DNA from: Natronococcus roseus
GTDB lineage: Archaea > Halobacteriota > Halobacteria > Halobacteriales > Natrialbaceae
DNA: 64,000 nucleotides
NCBI RefSeq assembly: GCF_043677095.1
Contig: NZ_JBHLJR010000004.1
Coordinates: forward strand, 1 to 64,000
Direction: 5' to 3'
Position 1 is the stretch's first letter. Every line of letters begins with the position of its first letter. The position numbers were made by a program, and so were the translations under genes. Shown here piece by piece: positions 7,613-15,269 of the stretch. The notes beneath the pieces were generated by a model. That model was not told the origin of the DNA and did no database searches. It saw only the letters and a program-made list of their open reading frames with translations.

Positions 7613-8386
7613 CTACTCGGTGTCGGTCGGATCGTCGGTCGTCTCGCTTTCGGTCGTGTCCACCGATTCCTCGTCGGCTCGATCCTCGAGGCTCGGCAGG
7701 TTCGGATCCCGGTAGGGGTTGCGCCCGTAGGCGGGTAGCTCGTCCTCGAGCTGGGCCTTCAGCACGCGTCGGAGGCGGTTCAGACTCGTCGTATCGAGCC
7801 CGTGGTCGGCGGCGAGACGCTTGAACGTCTCCTCGTCGGTGATGTCGTGGGCCCGGTACTGGCCGAACAGCTCGTCCATCCGATCGGGAGAGAGCGCGGA
7901 GACGTCGACCTCGTCGAGCCCGAAGTACGCCCGTCGATCGACGTCGACGACGTGGCGGATCACCACGAGAGCGACCTTGGGGATCGCCCGCTGGCTGCCG
8001 AACTCGGTGAGGTCGATCTCGTCCATCACGCCCAGCGCGAGATCCCGCTGCCAGGGCGTGAGATCGAGGGCGTTACACAGCGCCTGGGTCGTTCGCAGTC
8101 GGTCGAGCCTGTGGGCGCGCTCGCTGTACCCCGGCGTCGCGCCGTGCTGTTCGTCGTGGAGCCGTCGAACGCTCTCGGGGAGATCCGCCTCGGGCGAATC
8201 CGCACGCCCGATGACGGTCGCGCTCGGAGTGACGACGCCCCACTGGCGGACGGTCGAGTCGCGCTGGACGTCCGCCCGGGAGAGCGCCCCGGAACCGGGA
8301 CGCGTCTCGAGGCGACGGTCCTCCTCGAGGCCGTCGGGGGCGGATTCCCGCTGGAGGGCTGGCCCGGAGTCAACACCGTCGTACAT
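7613..8386 (-). CDS. DNA-directed RNA polymerase subunit epsilon (haloarchaeal)
   Basis: 257 residues. The core VRQWGVVTPSATVIGRADSPEADLPESVRRLHDEQHG and LDRLRTTQALCNALDLTPWQRDLALGVM...FGSQRAIPKVALVVIRHVVD matches the haloarchaeal protein annotated as RNA polymerase epsilon. The middle resembles a cyclin-like helical repeat as in TFB-type factors. The first ~45 residues are variable, so a start further inside is possible. The tail is acidic (EESVDTTESETTDDPTDTE). The name comes from early biochemical fractionation; its function is poorly defined. Its 5' region is the 484-bp interval holding four copies of the window's intergenic repeat, the closest about 90 bp upstream of the start. Confidence 0.78.
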   Translation of the reverse strand: MYDGVDSGPALQRESAPDGLEEDRRLETRPGSGALSRADVQRDSTVRQWGVVTPSATVIGRADSPEADLPESVRRLHDEQHGATPGYSERAHRLDRLRTTQALCNALDLTPWQRDLALGVMDEIDLTEFGSQRAIPKVALVVIRHVVDVDRRAYFGLDEVDVSALSPDRMDELFGQYRAHDITDEETFKRLAADHGLDTTSLNRLRRVLKAQLEDELPAYGRNPYRDPNLPSLEDRADEESVDTTESETTDDPTDTE

Positions 8387-8444
8387 CGTGTGTCGCTCAG
8401 ACCGGGAGACGGAAAAAGACTTGCTCGTTTCACCGAACCCGAGA

Positions 8445-8870
8445 GCCTCCGCTCGCCGAGTCGGGAACCCGTCTGCGAAAAGCCCTTCGTAGCTCTATCT
8501 TGTGTCCAGAAGCACTTAAAGAACGAGCGGTGTGCACCGAGTTCCTATCGGATATCCGTAGCTGCCGAGGTTGGGAACACGAAAAGCGGCGATCTCCCGT
8601 CGTAGCTCCACCTTGTGACCAGAGAGACTTAAAGGGCGAGCGGTACCTCCGGGTCCCGTCGAATGCGTATGGCTACCGAAGTGAGAACGTGAGAAGCGAC
8701 GACCTCCCGTCGTATCTCTACCTTGTTGCCAGAGACACTTAAAGAGCGAGCGACGCGCACTGGTCTGATCGGAGACCCACGGCTATCGAAATCGAGAACG
8801 CGAGAAGCGGCGCCATCCCGTCATAGCTCTACCTTGTGACCAGAGCCACTTAAAGAACGAGCGACCCACA
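8445..8870. repeat. Intergenic repeat array, copies A-D
   Basis: Four head-to-tail copies of a diverged unit. The best-conserved 54-63 bp cores are A 8476-8529, B 8580-8642, C 8690-8752 and D 8801-8863. The CTTAAAG landmark recurs at 8515, 8628, 8738 and 8849 (spacing 113, 110 and 111 bp). Each core contains TAGCTCYACCTTGTGACC, then AGAG, CTTAAAG and CGAGCG. Weaker similarity extends about 25 bp upstream, giving ~85 bp conserved plus ~28 bp variable. The whole 8387-8870 gap is otherwise free of genes. CTTTAAG/CTTAAAG is TATA-like on either strand. Confidence 0.85.
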
Positions 8871-9791
8871 TTACCGACTCGCCGCGATCAGCTCGTCGAT
8901 GGCGTCGTTCAGTCGTACCCGATCGGGGCCGTCTCGAGCGTGCACCGCCGGGTCGATGCGCTTCGGAGGGTGGGCGAACGCGCGACCGACCGCGTCGCCG
9001 ATCCGGACGCCGCCCTCGCCAACGCGCTTTCGCTCGAGGAGATTCCGAGCGCGGTCGATCCGTTCGACGTCGAACACTGTGGGCGCCTGCGTCTCGAGAA
9101 AGGTCTCGAACTCGAGTGCCGGGAGTTCGTGGTCGCCGCGCTCGCCGGTCGCTTTCAGGTAGCGCGCGCTCATCGCGGCGCGGGTCACGGTCAGGTTCCG
9201 TTTGACCGTCGGCCGCGTCCCCGTCTCGGCGAATCGCTCGTCGTCCGCGTCGACGATCGTCGTCCCCTCGTCGGTCTCGACGAGGTACTCGTCTTCGCGG
9301 TGCTCGAGGATCGGAAACGTCTCGTCGTCGTTCCGAACCAGGTGCTCCGAGAGGTACTTCCGGTAGTTGTTCGTTGCGATCCCGCGCCAGGCGTGATAGA
9401 GATCGATCGGGTTGTACGTCCGCTCGACGTAGTCCGCAAGCGGGTCGGGATCGTAGCGCGTTCGGTACCGGATCGGGCTCCTGAGGAGGTCGATCGCGCC
9501 GTCGTTCGAGTCGGCAAGCAGCGCGGCGAACTTGCGGACGTCCCAGCCCTGATACTCGAGGTCCTCGCGCTCCTCGAGGCACACCGCCTCGACGCCGCCG
9601 AGGTGGGCGTACCGTCTGAGGTCCGTCGGCGCGTAGACGAAGCCGACGTCGTAATCGCTGTCGGGTCCCGCCGCACCCCAGGCGTGGCTTCCGCGGGCGA
9701 CCGCCAGAACGACCGACACCCCCCGGACGCGTTCGATCTCGTCCAGGTGTCGATCTACCGTCTCGCGTACGTGGCGGGGGACCGATACCAT
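8871..9791 (-). CDS. RlaP/YcgL-type nucleotidyltransferase (Pol beta superfamily)
   Basis: 306 residues. The N-terminal nucleotidyltransferase core has GSHAWG (34-39) followed by PDSDYDV (43-49), the GS...DxD signature that binds two metal ions. Segments DLLRSPIRYRT and YNPIDLYHAWRGIATNNYRKYL match the COG3541/RlaP group. Known relatives include genes associated with RNA ligases, so nucleotide transfer to RNA is the usual prediction; no ligase is adjacent here. The ATG start is at 9791. The gene is isolated between two groups of the same intergenic repeat: copies A-D beyond its 3' end and copies E-F upstream of its start. This suggests that the repeats and the gene may be functionally or evolutionarily linked (inference). 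Confidence 0.85.
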   Translation of the reverse strand: MVSVPRHVRETVDRHLDEIERVRGVSVVLAVARGSHAWGAAGPDSDYDVGFVYAPTDLRRYAHLGGVEAVCLEEREDLEYQGWDVRKFAALLADSNDGAIDLLRSPIRYRTRYDPDPLADYVERTYNPIDLYHAWRGIATNNYRKYLSEHLVRNDDETFPILEHREDEYLVETDEGTTIVDADDERFAETGTRPTVKRNLTVTRAAMSARYLKATGERGDHELPALEFETFLETQAPTVFDVERIDRARNLLERKRVGEGGVRIGDAVGRAFAHPPKRIDPAVHARDGPDRVRLNDAIDELIAASR

Positions 9792-9868
9792 CGCTATCGT
9801 ATGTCGCTCTTCCCGTCCGCCGCTCTCGAGCCCGCTTGAGACGCGCGGCTGCAGTAGAGTTGAAGACC

Positions 9869-10055
9869 GTAGAATCGACGACTTCCCGTCATAGCTCCAC
9901 CTTATGATCAGAGCTACTTAAAGGACGAGCGCTCGAGCATCCCCTCGAAACGGCTGGACGGCGGACGCGAGGCTCTACGAATTTGGAGTCCTCGGAGAAC
10001 GACGACTTCCCGTCGTATCTCCACCTTGTGACCAGAGGCACTTAAAGAACGGTCG
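9869..10055. repeat. Intergenic repeat array, copies E-F
   Basis: Two more copies of the A-D repeat: E 9869-9931 and F 9993-10055, with CTTAAAG at 9917 and 10041 (124 bp apart). E has ATAGCTCCACCTTATGATCA, then GAGCTACTTAAAGG; its TAGCTC and GAGCTA form a perfect 6-bp dyad. Bases flanking CTC/GAG covary partly (T-A in C, G-C in D and E, T-G in F; unpaired in A and B). The copies lie in the 390-bp gap between the nucleotidyltransferase start and divergent mptA. Confidence 0.82.
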
Positions 10056-10181
10056 GTGTAGCCGCCCCGGCGACACGATCGAATTCCGACGAACGGCGAC
10101 GCTCGCAGTCGGAACGCCGTGCGATCGGATAACGTCCCCGCTTCCGAAAGGTTGAATCGCACGCTACCCTGAATACGGGCA

Positions 10182-11108
10182 ATGAGTCAGCAGCTCCCGG
10201 ACGTTCAGGCGTCCTCGCCCGACGTCACCGTCGGCCTGAGCCAGGTCGGCGTCACCGGCGTCGAGAAACTCGTCAAGATCGCCCGCGAAGACAAGCGCCC
10301 GATCGTGCTCACGGCCGAGTTCGAGGTCTTCGTCGACCTCCCGTCGTGGCGCAAGGGCGCGGACATGAGCCGCAACATGGAGGTCATCGACGAGATCCTC
10401 GAGGACGCGACCCGCGACGAGGCCTACCGCGTCGAGGAGGTCTGTGGCGAGGTCGCCGAACGCCTGCTCGGAAAACACGACTACACCTCCCGCGCGGAGG
10501 TCTCGATGGAGGCCGAGTTCATGCGCCGCGAGCAGACCCCCGCCAGCGACCGCGAGACCCAACACACCGTCGACATCATCGCGTCGGCGACGGCGACCGA
10601 GGACGGCACCCGCGAGGAGATCGGCGCGAAAGTCGTCGGCATGACCGTCTGTCCCTGCTCGCAGGGAATGTCCGCCGCGCGCGCGAAACAGACGCTCGAG
10701 GATCTGGGCGTCGAGGGAGAGACGATCACGGAGTTCCTAGAGCAGGTGCCACAGCCCGGCCACTCCCAGCGCGGCCACGCAACGCTGACCGTCGAAGCCG
10801 CCGGCGATCCCGACGTCGACCTCAACGACGTTATCGATATCGCGCGAGACTCGATGAGCGCCCGGATCTACAACCTGGCGAAGCGACCCGACGAGGACCA
10901 CATGACCTACGCGGCCCACGCCGACGCGAAGTTCGTCGAGGACTGCGTGCGCTCGATGGCCGAGGGCGTCGTCGACGAGTTCGACCAGCTCCCGGACGAC
11001 GCCGTGGTGACGATGAAACAGTCCAACGACGAGTCGATCCACCAGCACAACGCCCACGCCGAGCGCGTCGTCGAGATGGACCAGCTCCGATCGGAAGTCG
11101 ACGACTAG
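10182..11108 (+). CDS. mptA: GTP cyclohydrolase MptA (archaeal FolE2 type)
   Basis: Converts GTP to 7,8-dihydroneopterin 2',3'-cyclic phosphate, the entry step to tetrahydrofolate/methanopterin-type cofactors, using Fe(II). The 308-residue length is typical. Family signatures include VTGVEKLVKI, then ADMSRNMEVIDEI, then VVGMTVCPCSQGMSAARAK with the metal-coordinating CPC region, and VPQPGHSQRGHATL. The gene has an ATG start with CGAAAGGTTGAA about 37 bp upstream, which resembles a BRE/TATA pair for a leaderless transcript. Its stop overlaps the stop of the convergent TrmB regulator gene by 4 bp. Repeat copies E and F lie upstream. Confidence 0.95.
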   Translation: MSQQLPDVQASSPDVTVGLSQVGVTGVEKLVKIAREDKRPIVLTAEFEVFVDLPSWRKGADMSRNMEVIDEILEDATRDEAYRVEEVCGEVAERLLGKHDYTSRAEVSMEAEFMRREQTPASDRETQHTVDIIASATATEDGTREEIGAKVVGMTVCPCSQGMSAARAKQTLEDLGVEGETITEFLEQVPQPGHSQRGHATLTVEAAGDPDVDLNDVIDIARDSMSARIYNLAKRPDEDHMTYAAHADAKFVEDCVRSMAEGVVDEFDQLPDDAVVTMKQSNDESIHQHNAHAERVVEMDQLRSEVDD

Positions 11109-11908
11109 AAGACGAGCGGCTCCGCTTCCTCCCACCGCGGCGCGAACTCCCCGTGGACGTTCGCGGCGAACTCCGGATCCTTCAGGTCGATCATGCCGAA
11201 CGCGTCGCCCGACGACAGCGGATTCGGAACCTGGATACAGATCTCGACGCCGTCGATGATGTTGAACGATCCCGTGACGTCGTCGTTCGTCCGGACGTGA
11301 AAGTCGTCGCGGCTCTGTAACGTCGTCCGGTAGCGCTCGCCGACGTTCGCCGAGAGCGAGTCGACCATCTTTCGGGTCATCAGGATATCGACCGACACCC
11401 CCCGATCCAGGGCGTCCTCGAGCTGGGCCAGGACGTCCTCGCTGACGGCCTGCATATCCCGTTCGGGTACCGGATCCGCGGCGACCATCACGATGTGGTC
11501 GTCGGCGGCGGCGAGGCGCTCGAGCAGGAGGTCGATCGTCTCCTCGGGACCGACGGCGGCGGTCCAGAACTGCTCCTCGACGGGGTCGGCCGCGTCGAGC
11601 TCGTCGGCGAGGTCGTCGACGATCGACTCGTACTGGTCGGCCTTCTCGTCGAGCTCGCGCTTCTTGTCCTCGAGCAGGCGATCCAGCGCGGTCGAGGGCT
11701 CGACCGCGACGTACTTCTTCGGCCGGCTCGCGGTCTGACTGCGGACGAGGTTGTACTGCTCGATGCTATTTAGTACGTCGTAGATCCGCCCCATCGGCAC
11801 GTCGCTCGCTCGCGACAACTCCTTGGCCGTTGTGGGGCCGGTGTTCAGCAGTGCTCGGTACGCACGAGCTTCGTACTCGGAGAGCCCGAGATCCCTGAGA
11901 CTGGCCAT
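11105..11908 (-). CDS. TrmB-family transcriptional regulator
   Basis: 267 residues from ATG 11908; a GTG five codons earlier is less likely. The N-terminal ~70 residues form a TrmB winged helix (LGLSEYEARAYRALLNTGPTTAKELSRASDVPMGRIYDVLNSIEQYNLV). A helical linker (LEDKKRELDEKADQYESIVDDLADEL) follows. The C-terminal half has a phospholipase-D-like ligand/effector domain (DDHIVMVAADPVPERDM, IDGVEICIQVPNPLSSGDAFGMI). TrmB proteins in haloarchaea regulate sugar or central metabolism in response to small molecules; the ligand here is unknown. The 3' end overlaps convergent mptA by 4 bp, which is not evidence of a shared function. Confidence 0.88.
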   Translation of the reverse strand: MASLRDLGLSEYEARAYRALLNTGPTTAKELSRASDVPMGRIYDVLNSIEQYNLVRSQTASRPKKYVAVEPSTALDRLLEDKKRELDEKADQYESIVDDLADELDAADPVEEQFWTAAVGPEETIDLLLERLAAADDHIVMVAADPVPERDMQAVSEDVLAQLEDALDRGVSVDILMTRKMVDSLSANVGERYRTTLQSRDDFHVRTNDDVTGSFNIIDGVEICIQVPNPLSSGDAFGMIDLKDPEFAANVHGEFAPRWEEAEPLVF

Positions 11909-11978
11909 ACCGTAGACGCTCACCCGAGAAACAAAAACGCTGTGGTGGTTTGCCCTCGATTCGATCTCCGGGGGCTCA

Positions 11979-13637
11979 CTACGTGTGCTGGTCGAGAACC
12001 TCCTGCACTCTCTCGCTCAACTGTTCCGGAGTTTCGGCGACCGCCGAAACGTTCTCGCCGAGCTCGACGCATCCGGTCCCGACCTCCAGACCGCCATCGT
12101 CGGGCACGACGACCTTCTCGTGGTCCGCGAGTCGCAGCGCCGCGCGGTGGAGATCGGAACCGGGCTCGCCGCCGACCCGGATCACCAGCGGTCCCTCGAG
12201 GAGCCGCGAAGCAACCGTTGCGTACCGAGCGATCTGGACGCCGAAGCGGTCGCTGGCGCCGGCGAACTCCTCGAGAGTCTCTCTGGCGACCCCCCGGTAC
12301 CGATCCTCGTCGGTGAGCTCCGCGAGTTCGACTAACCCGTCGGCGAGGGCGACGTTCGTATCCAGCGGTCGCAGCGGCCGATCGCAGAGGCCGACGCCGT
12401 CGCCCTCGCTATCGAGGAACGAGTCGCCGTCGCGGAGTCGCTCGACCGTCGCGTCCGCCACCGCCTCGGCCTCGGCGACCGCGTCGGTGTCGAGGGTGCT
12501 CGCCGCGGTCGTCAGTGCGGCGAGCGCTCGAGCCTGGTTCGAGAGCAGACACGTCGCTCCCTCGCCGGATCCGGCTTCGGCGTCGGACTCGAGTCGATGC
12601 CTGGCGACGCCGTCCTCGAGGAGCTCGCTCCGAAGCGTCGAAAGCGCACGCTCGGCGTACCGCCGCGCCCGTTCGTCGTCGGTGTAGGCGTAGTAGGTAC
12701 ACAGTCCCTCGATCGCTAACGCGTTCGGCCCGGCGAAGACCCGTTCGTCGACCGGTGGGTCCGCCGCCGCCTCGCGTTCGGTTGGCTCGAGGCCGTGGCT
12801 CTCGGGGTCACCGGGTGCCTGGCTGTTCGCGAACGCCTCGGCGTCGCCGTTCCACAGGGTCGTCGTCAGGAACTCGACGGTTCGTTCGGCGGGTTCGCGG
12901 TACTCGTCTTTCCCCGTGTGGAGGTAGGCGTTCGCGAACGCGCGCACGAGCGCGCCGTTGGAGTCGAGCAGCTTCTCGTGTTGCAGCCCTGCCCAGTCGC
13001 GCTCGGCTGCGAACCGGTAGAACCCGCCCTCGTACTCGTCTAACAGGTTCGCGCCGACGGCGTCGAACGAACGCAGCGCCATCTCGCGGTCGCGCTTGAG
13101 CGCGAACTCGAGGGCGTCCGGTAGGGGAAACTTCGGCTCGGTCCCCCAGCCGCCGGCGACCTCGTCGTAGGATTCGGTGAGCTGGCCGAGCATCGACGCC
13201 TCGATGTCGCTCGAGAGCTCGCCGGCCGGCGGCGCGTCTTCTCGAAGCGGTCGGGGAACGCGACCCGCGCCGGCCCCCTTCGCCTCCCACATCGTCCGGA
13301 CGCTGTCGAGCACCTGGCGCATCCCGTCCGGTCCGAGGTAGCCGGCGCCGGTCAGTACGGTGCCGTCGGGAGCCAGAAAGACCGTCGACGGAAACCCGCC
13401 CATGTTGTACCGATCGCGCACGCGAGGGTGTGAGTCGACGTCGACTCGAACCGGAACGAACCCGTCGTTGATGTGCGCCGCGATGCGGGGTTCCGCGTAG
13501 GTCTCGGCATCCATCTCGTGACAGTGATCGCACCACGTCGCGGTGAGGGCACACAGGATCGGGACGTCGGCGGTCTCGGCCTCGTCGAAGGCGTCCTGAC
13601 CCCACTCGCGCCACTCGACGCGCGTCGAATCGTTCAT
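11979..13637 (-). CDS. DUF255 thioredoxin-domain protein (YyaL/SSP411-like)
   Basis: 552 residues, the compact haloarchaeal form of a family that reaches ~700 residues elsewhere. The N-terminal DUF255 thioredoxin-like domain has VEWREWGQDAFDEAETADVPI, then the CxxC motif CDHC at residues 36-39, and NMGGFPSTVFLAPDG. The rest is an alpha/alpha-toroid region resembling N-acylglucosamine epimerase folds (LRSFDAVGANLLDEYEGGFYRFAAERDW, LSNQARALAALTTAA). Function is unknown; relatives are linked to redox or carbohydrate metabolism. It lies upstream of the TrmB gene on the same strand with a 70-bp gap, divergent from fxsA. Confidence 0.88.
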   Translation of the reverse strand: MNDSTRVEWREWGQDAFDEAETADVPILCALTATWCDHCHEMDAETYAEPRIAAHINDGFVPVRVDVDSHPRVRDRYNMGGFPSTVFLAPDGTVLTGAGYLGPDGMRQVLDSVRTMWEAKGAGAGRVPRPLREDAPPAGELSSDIEASMLGQLTESYDEVAGGWGTEPKFPLPDALEFALKRDREMALRSFDAVGANLLDEYEGGFYRFAAERDWAGLQHEKLLDSNGALVRAFANAYLHTGKDEYREPAERTVEFLTTTLWNGDAEAFANSQAPGDPESHGLEPTEREAAADPPVDERVFAGPNALAIEGLCTYYAYTDDERARRYAERALSTLRSELLEDGVARHRLESDAEAGSGEGATCLLSNQARALAALTTAASTLDTDAVAEAEAVADATVERLRDGDSFLDSEGDGVGLCDRPLRPLDTNVALADGLVELAELTDEDRYRGVARETLEEFAGASDRFGVQIARYATVASRLLEGPLVIRVGGEPGSDLHRAALRLADHEKVVVPDDGGLEVGTGCVELGENVSAVAETPEQLSERVQEVLDQHT

Positions 13638-13741
13638 ACCGGTCGTCGGGCCGTCGGCAGGGTAAGCGCTTCGTTCGGCTCTCTCCGAACCGCCGGGAGG
13701 GAGTGTAAAGGGTTTTCACCCGTCGCCGGCTACGTTGAGGC

Positions 13742-14332
13742 ATGCTCCGGTGGATCCTCGCACTACTGCTGATCCCGTTTCTCGATGCGATACTCCTCGG
13801 GTTCGTCGCGACCGCCTACATCGGCTGGGTGCCGATGGTACTGCTGGTCGTTCTGACCGGTCTCGTCGGCATGTTACTCGTCCGGGCCGAGGGGCGACGA
13901 ACGATCCGAAAGATGCAACGCTCGCTCGCCGAGGGGAAGCCGCCGACCGACGAACTCCTCGACGGTGGGTTCCTGATCGCCTCCGGCGCGTTCCTGCTTA
14001 CCCCGGGGCTGGTCACGGATCTGATCGGATTCCTGCTTGTCGTCCCGCTTACTCGAATTCCGATCCGAACCGCGCTCAAACGTTACGTGATCGTCCCGTA
14101 CGCGGACAAGAAAACTGGCGGCTTCGCAAGCGGGAACGTCTGGACGTTTGGCTTCCCGGAGGGCAGCCCCAACGGAAACGAGGGACAGGCCCAGTGGTCC
14201 GACGGCGGCAACACCTACGACCTCAGCGAGGACGACTACAGCGTCGACAGCGAGGAGTCGTACACGGTCGAGTTCGGCGACGAACGTACCGACTCGAGCG
14301 ACGAGGATCCTGACGACCCCTACGCCCGGTAG
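13742..14332 (+). CDS. FxsA family membrane protein
   Basis: 196 residues. The N-terminal two thirds form the FxsA domain: helices around residues 5-25 and 30-50 (LRWILALLLIPFLDAILLGFVA, YIGWVPMVLLVVLTGLVGMLLVR), the conserved amphipathic stretch EGRRTIRKMQRSLAEGKPPTDELLDGGFLIASGAFLLTPGLVTDLIGFLLV, and a further membrane segment. The last ~60 residues are acidic and Gly/Asn-rich and lie on one side of the membrane. FxsA overproduction in E. coli relieves F-plasmid exclusion of phage T7; its natural role is unknown. It is followed 68 bp later by tRNA-Ile. Confidence 0.9.
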   Translation: MLRWILALLLIPFLDAILLGFVATAYIGWVPMVLLVVLTGLVGMLLVRAEGRRTIRKMQRSLAEGKPPTDELLDGGFLIASGAFLLTPGLVTDLIGFLLVVPLTRIPIRTALKRYVIVPYADKKTGGFASGNVWTFGFPEGSPNGNEGQAQWSDGGNTYDLSEDDYSVDSEESYTVEFGDERTDSSDEDPDDPYAR

Positions 14333-14400
14333 CGATTCTCACGCCTCTTCCAGAAAGAAACACTTAACCATCCCAGCGCACAACTGACTGATGCGGACGC

Positions 14401-14474
14401 GGGCCAATAGCTCAATTAGGTTGAGCGCCACTCTGATAAGGTGGAGGCTCTCGGTTCAAATCCGAGTTGGCCCA
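14401..14474 (+). tRNA. tRNA-Ile(GAT)
   Basis: The acceptor GGGCCAA pairs with TTGGCCC and the discriminator is A. The anticodon loop CTGATAA gives GAT. The T-arm is CTCGG-TTCAAAT-CCGAG. No intron and no encoded CCA. The 3' end is duplicated 142 bp downstream. Confidence 0.95.
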
Positions 14475-14618
14475 CTGCTTTTTCGGCGAACAACACCGTG
14501 AGCCGGAAATTCGTGACGTAACTCGGACTTGGAGTAGAGAAGTCGCATGCCCGCACAGCCGAGCGTAGCGAGGCGAGCAGGACCCTCTTCACGTGGTTCA
14601 AATCCGAGTTGGCCCACT
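14453..14618 (+). repeat. Post-tRNA element with direct and inverted copies of the tRNA-Ile 3' end
   Basis: The last 22 bp of tRNA-Ile plus CT (14453-14476) recur identically at 14595-14618. Between them lies GCGAACAACACCGTGAGC (14486-14503), an inverted copy of the T-arm at 14520-14533 (12 of 14 bases), and GAGCGTAGCGAGGCGAGCAG (14561-14580). The element after tRNA-Leu at 45.2 kb has the same parts in the same order. Confidence 0.85.
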
Positions 14619-15269
14619 TCTCGCTCTGAACTGGTCTGTAAACGATGAGCACGTGCTGCTTCGAGAGTTGAGACGCTGTCGTGCTGGCCGCTGATTCGTG
14701 AACGGGAGCGAAATGAGTTCGAGTCGACTACGGTTTGACCGTGTCCATCGTTTTGTAGCGACCGAGTTCGGGAGTGGCCCTACCAAACTGTTGTGAAGAC
14801 ACGACCCCGAACTTCCGACCGGTGTCCGCTCGGACGGACAGCCCGAGCACTGTCCGAGTCACTCCGTTCTACGGACAGCGTCTCGAGGCGGTGACCGTCG
14901 GTCGGTCGAGTGGCCCGCCCGTAAGGAACTGTTGGTGGTCGTGCCGGTACGATATAGCCTCTTCTTCAATTCGTTTCGTCCATCGTTGCAGTGGCTCGAG
15001 TCGATTCGCCGTGACACGTCCACGTTCCAGTCAGGCCGGTTAACAGTCAATTAAGCGCTTTTCGAGGATCGGTTTGGGACCGAATCCGTCCGCGACTGTG
15101 GGCGTCATCGATCTTCGGCCATCCCGATTCCCACCGAGTGATCTTTACCGACGCTATAATAAACAGCCAGAATAGATTTCTCCTGACTGTGATGTTGCCA
15201 GTCCGTAAGCACCGACTGCTACCGATCGGCCGAACCGGTGTCGCCGATCCGGAGCTGAGGTGACATTTC
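14619..15269. other. Long gap, possible decayed gene fragment
   Basis: There is no intact gene here. On the minus strand, 15030 down to 14728 is open except for one TAG at 14869-14871. It encodes stretches such as LEPLQRWTKRIEEEAISYRHD and FGVVSSQQFGRATPELGRYK. It lacks a start codon and has weaker codon bias than the neighbours, so it may be a remnant of an unknown gene; I cannot name it. GC content is lower than in flanking genes. Confidence 0.35.
15154..15163 (+). promoter_or_regulatory. Likely TATA box for the asparagine-synthase-like operon
   Basis: CTATAATAAA stands out in GC-rich DNA 107-116 bp upstream of the GTG start at 15270. A transcript from here would carry a leader of about 80 nt. 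No other AT-rich element lies nearer to the start. Confidence 0.4.

Noticed and set aside
8387..8870. Integron-like attC array
   Set aside because: There is no tyrosine integrase, no attC core sites, and only one gene lies between the repeats.
8445..10055. CRISPR array
   Set aside because: The repeat units are long and diverged, spacers are not uniform, one interval contains a whole gene, and no cas genes are present.
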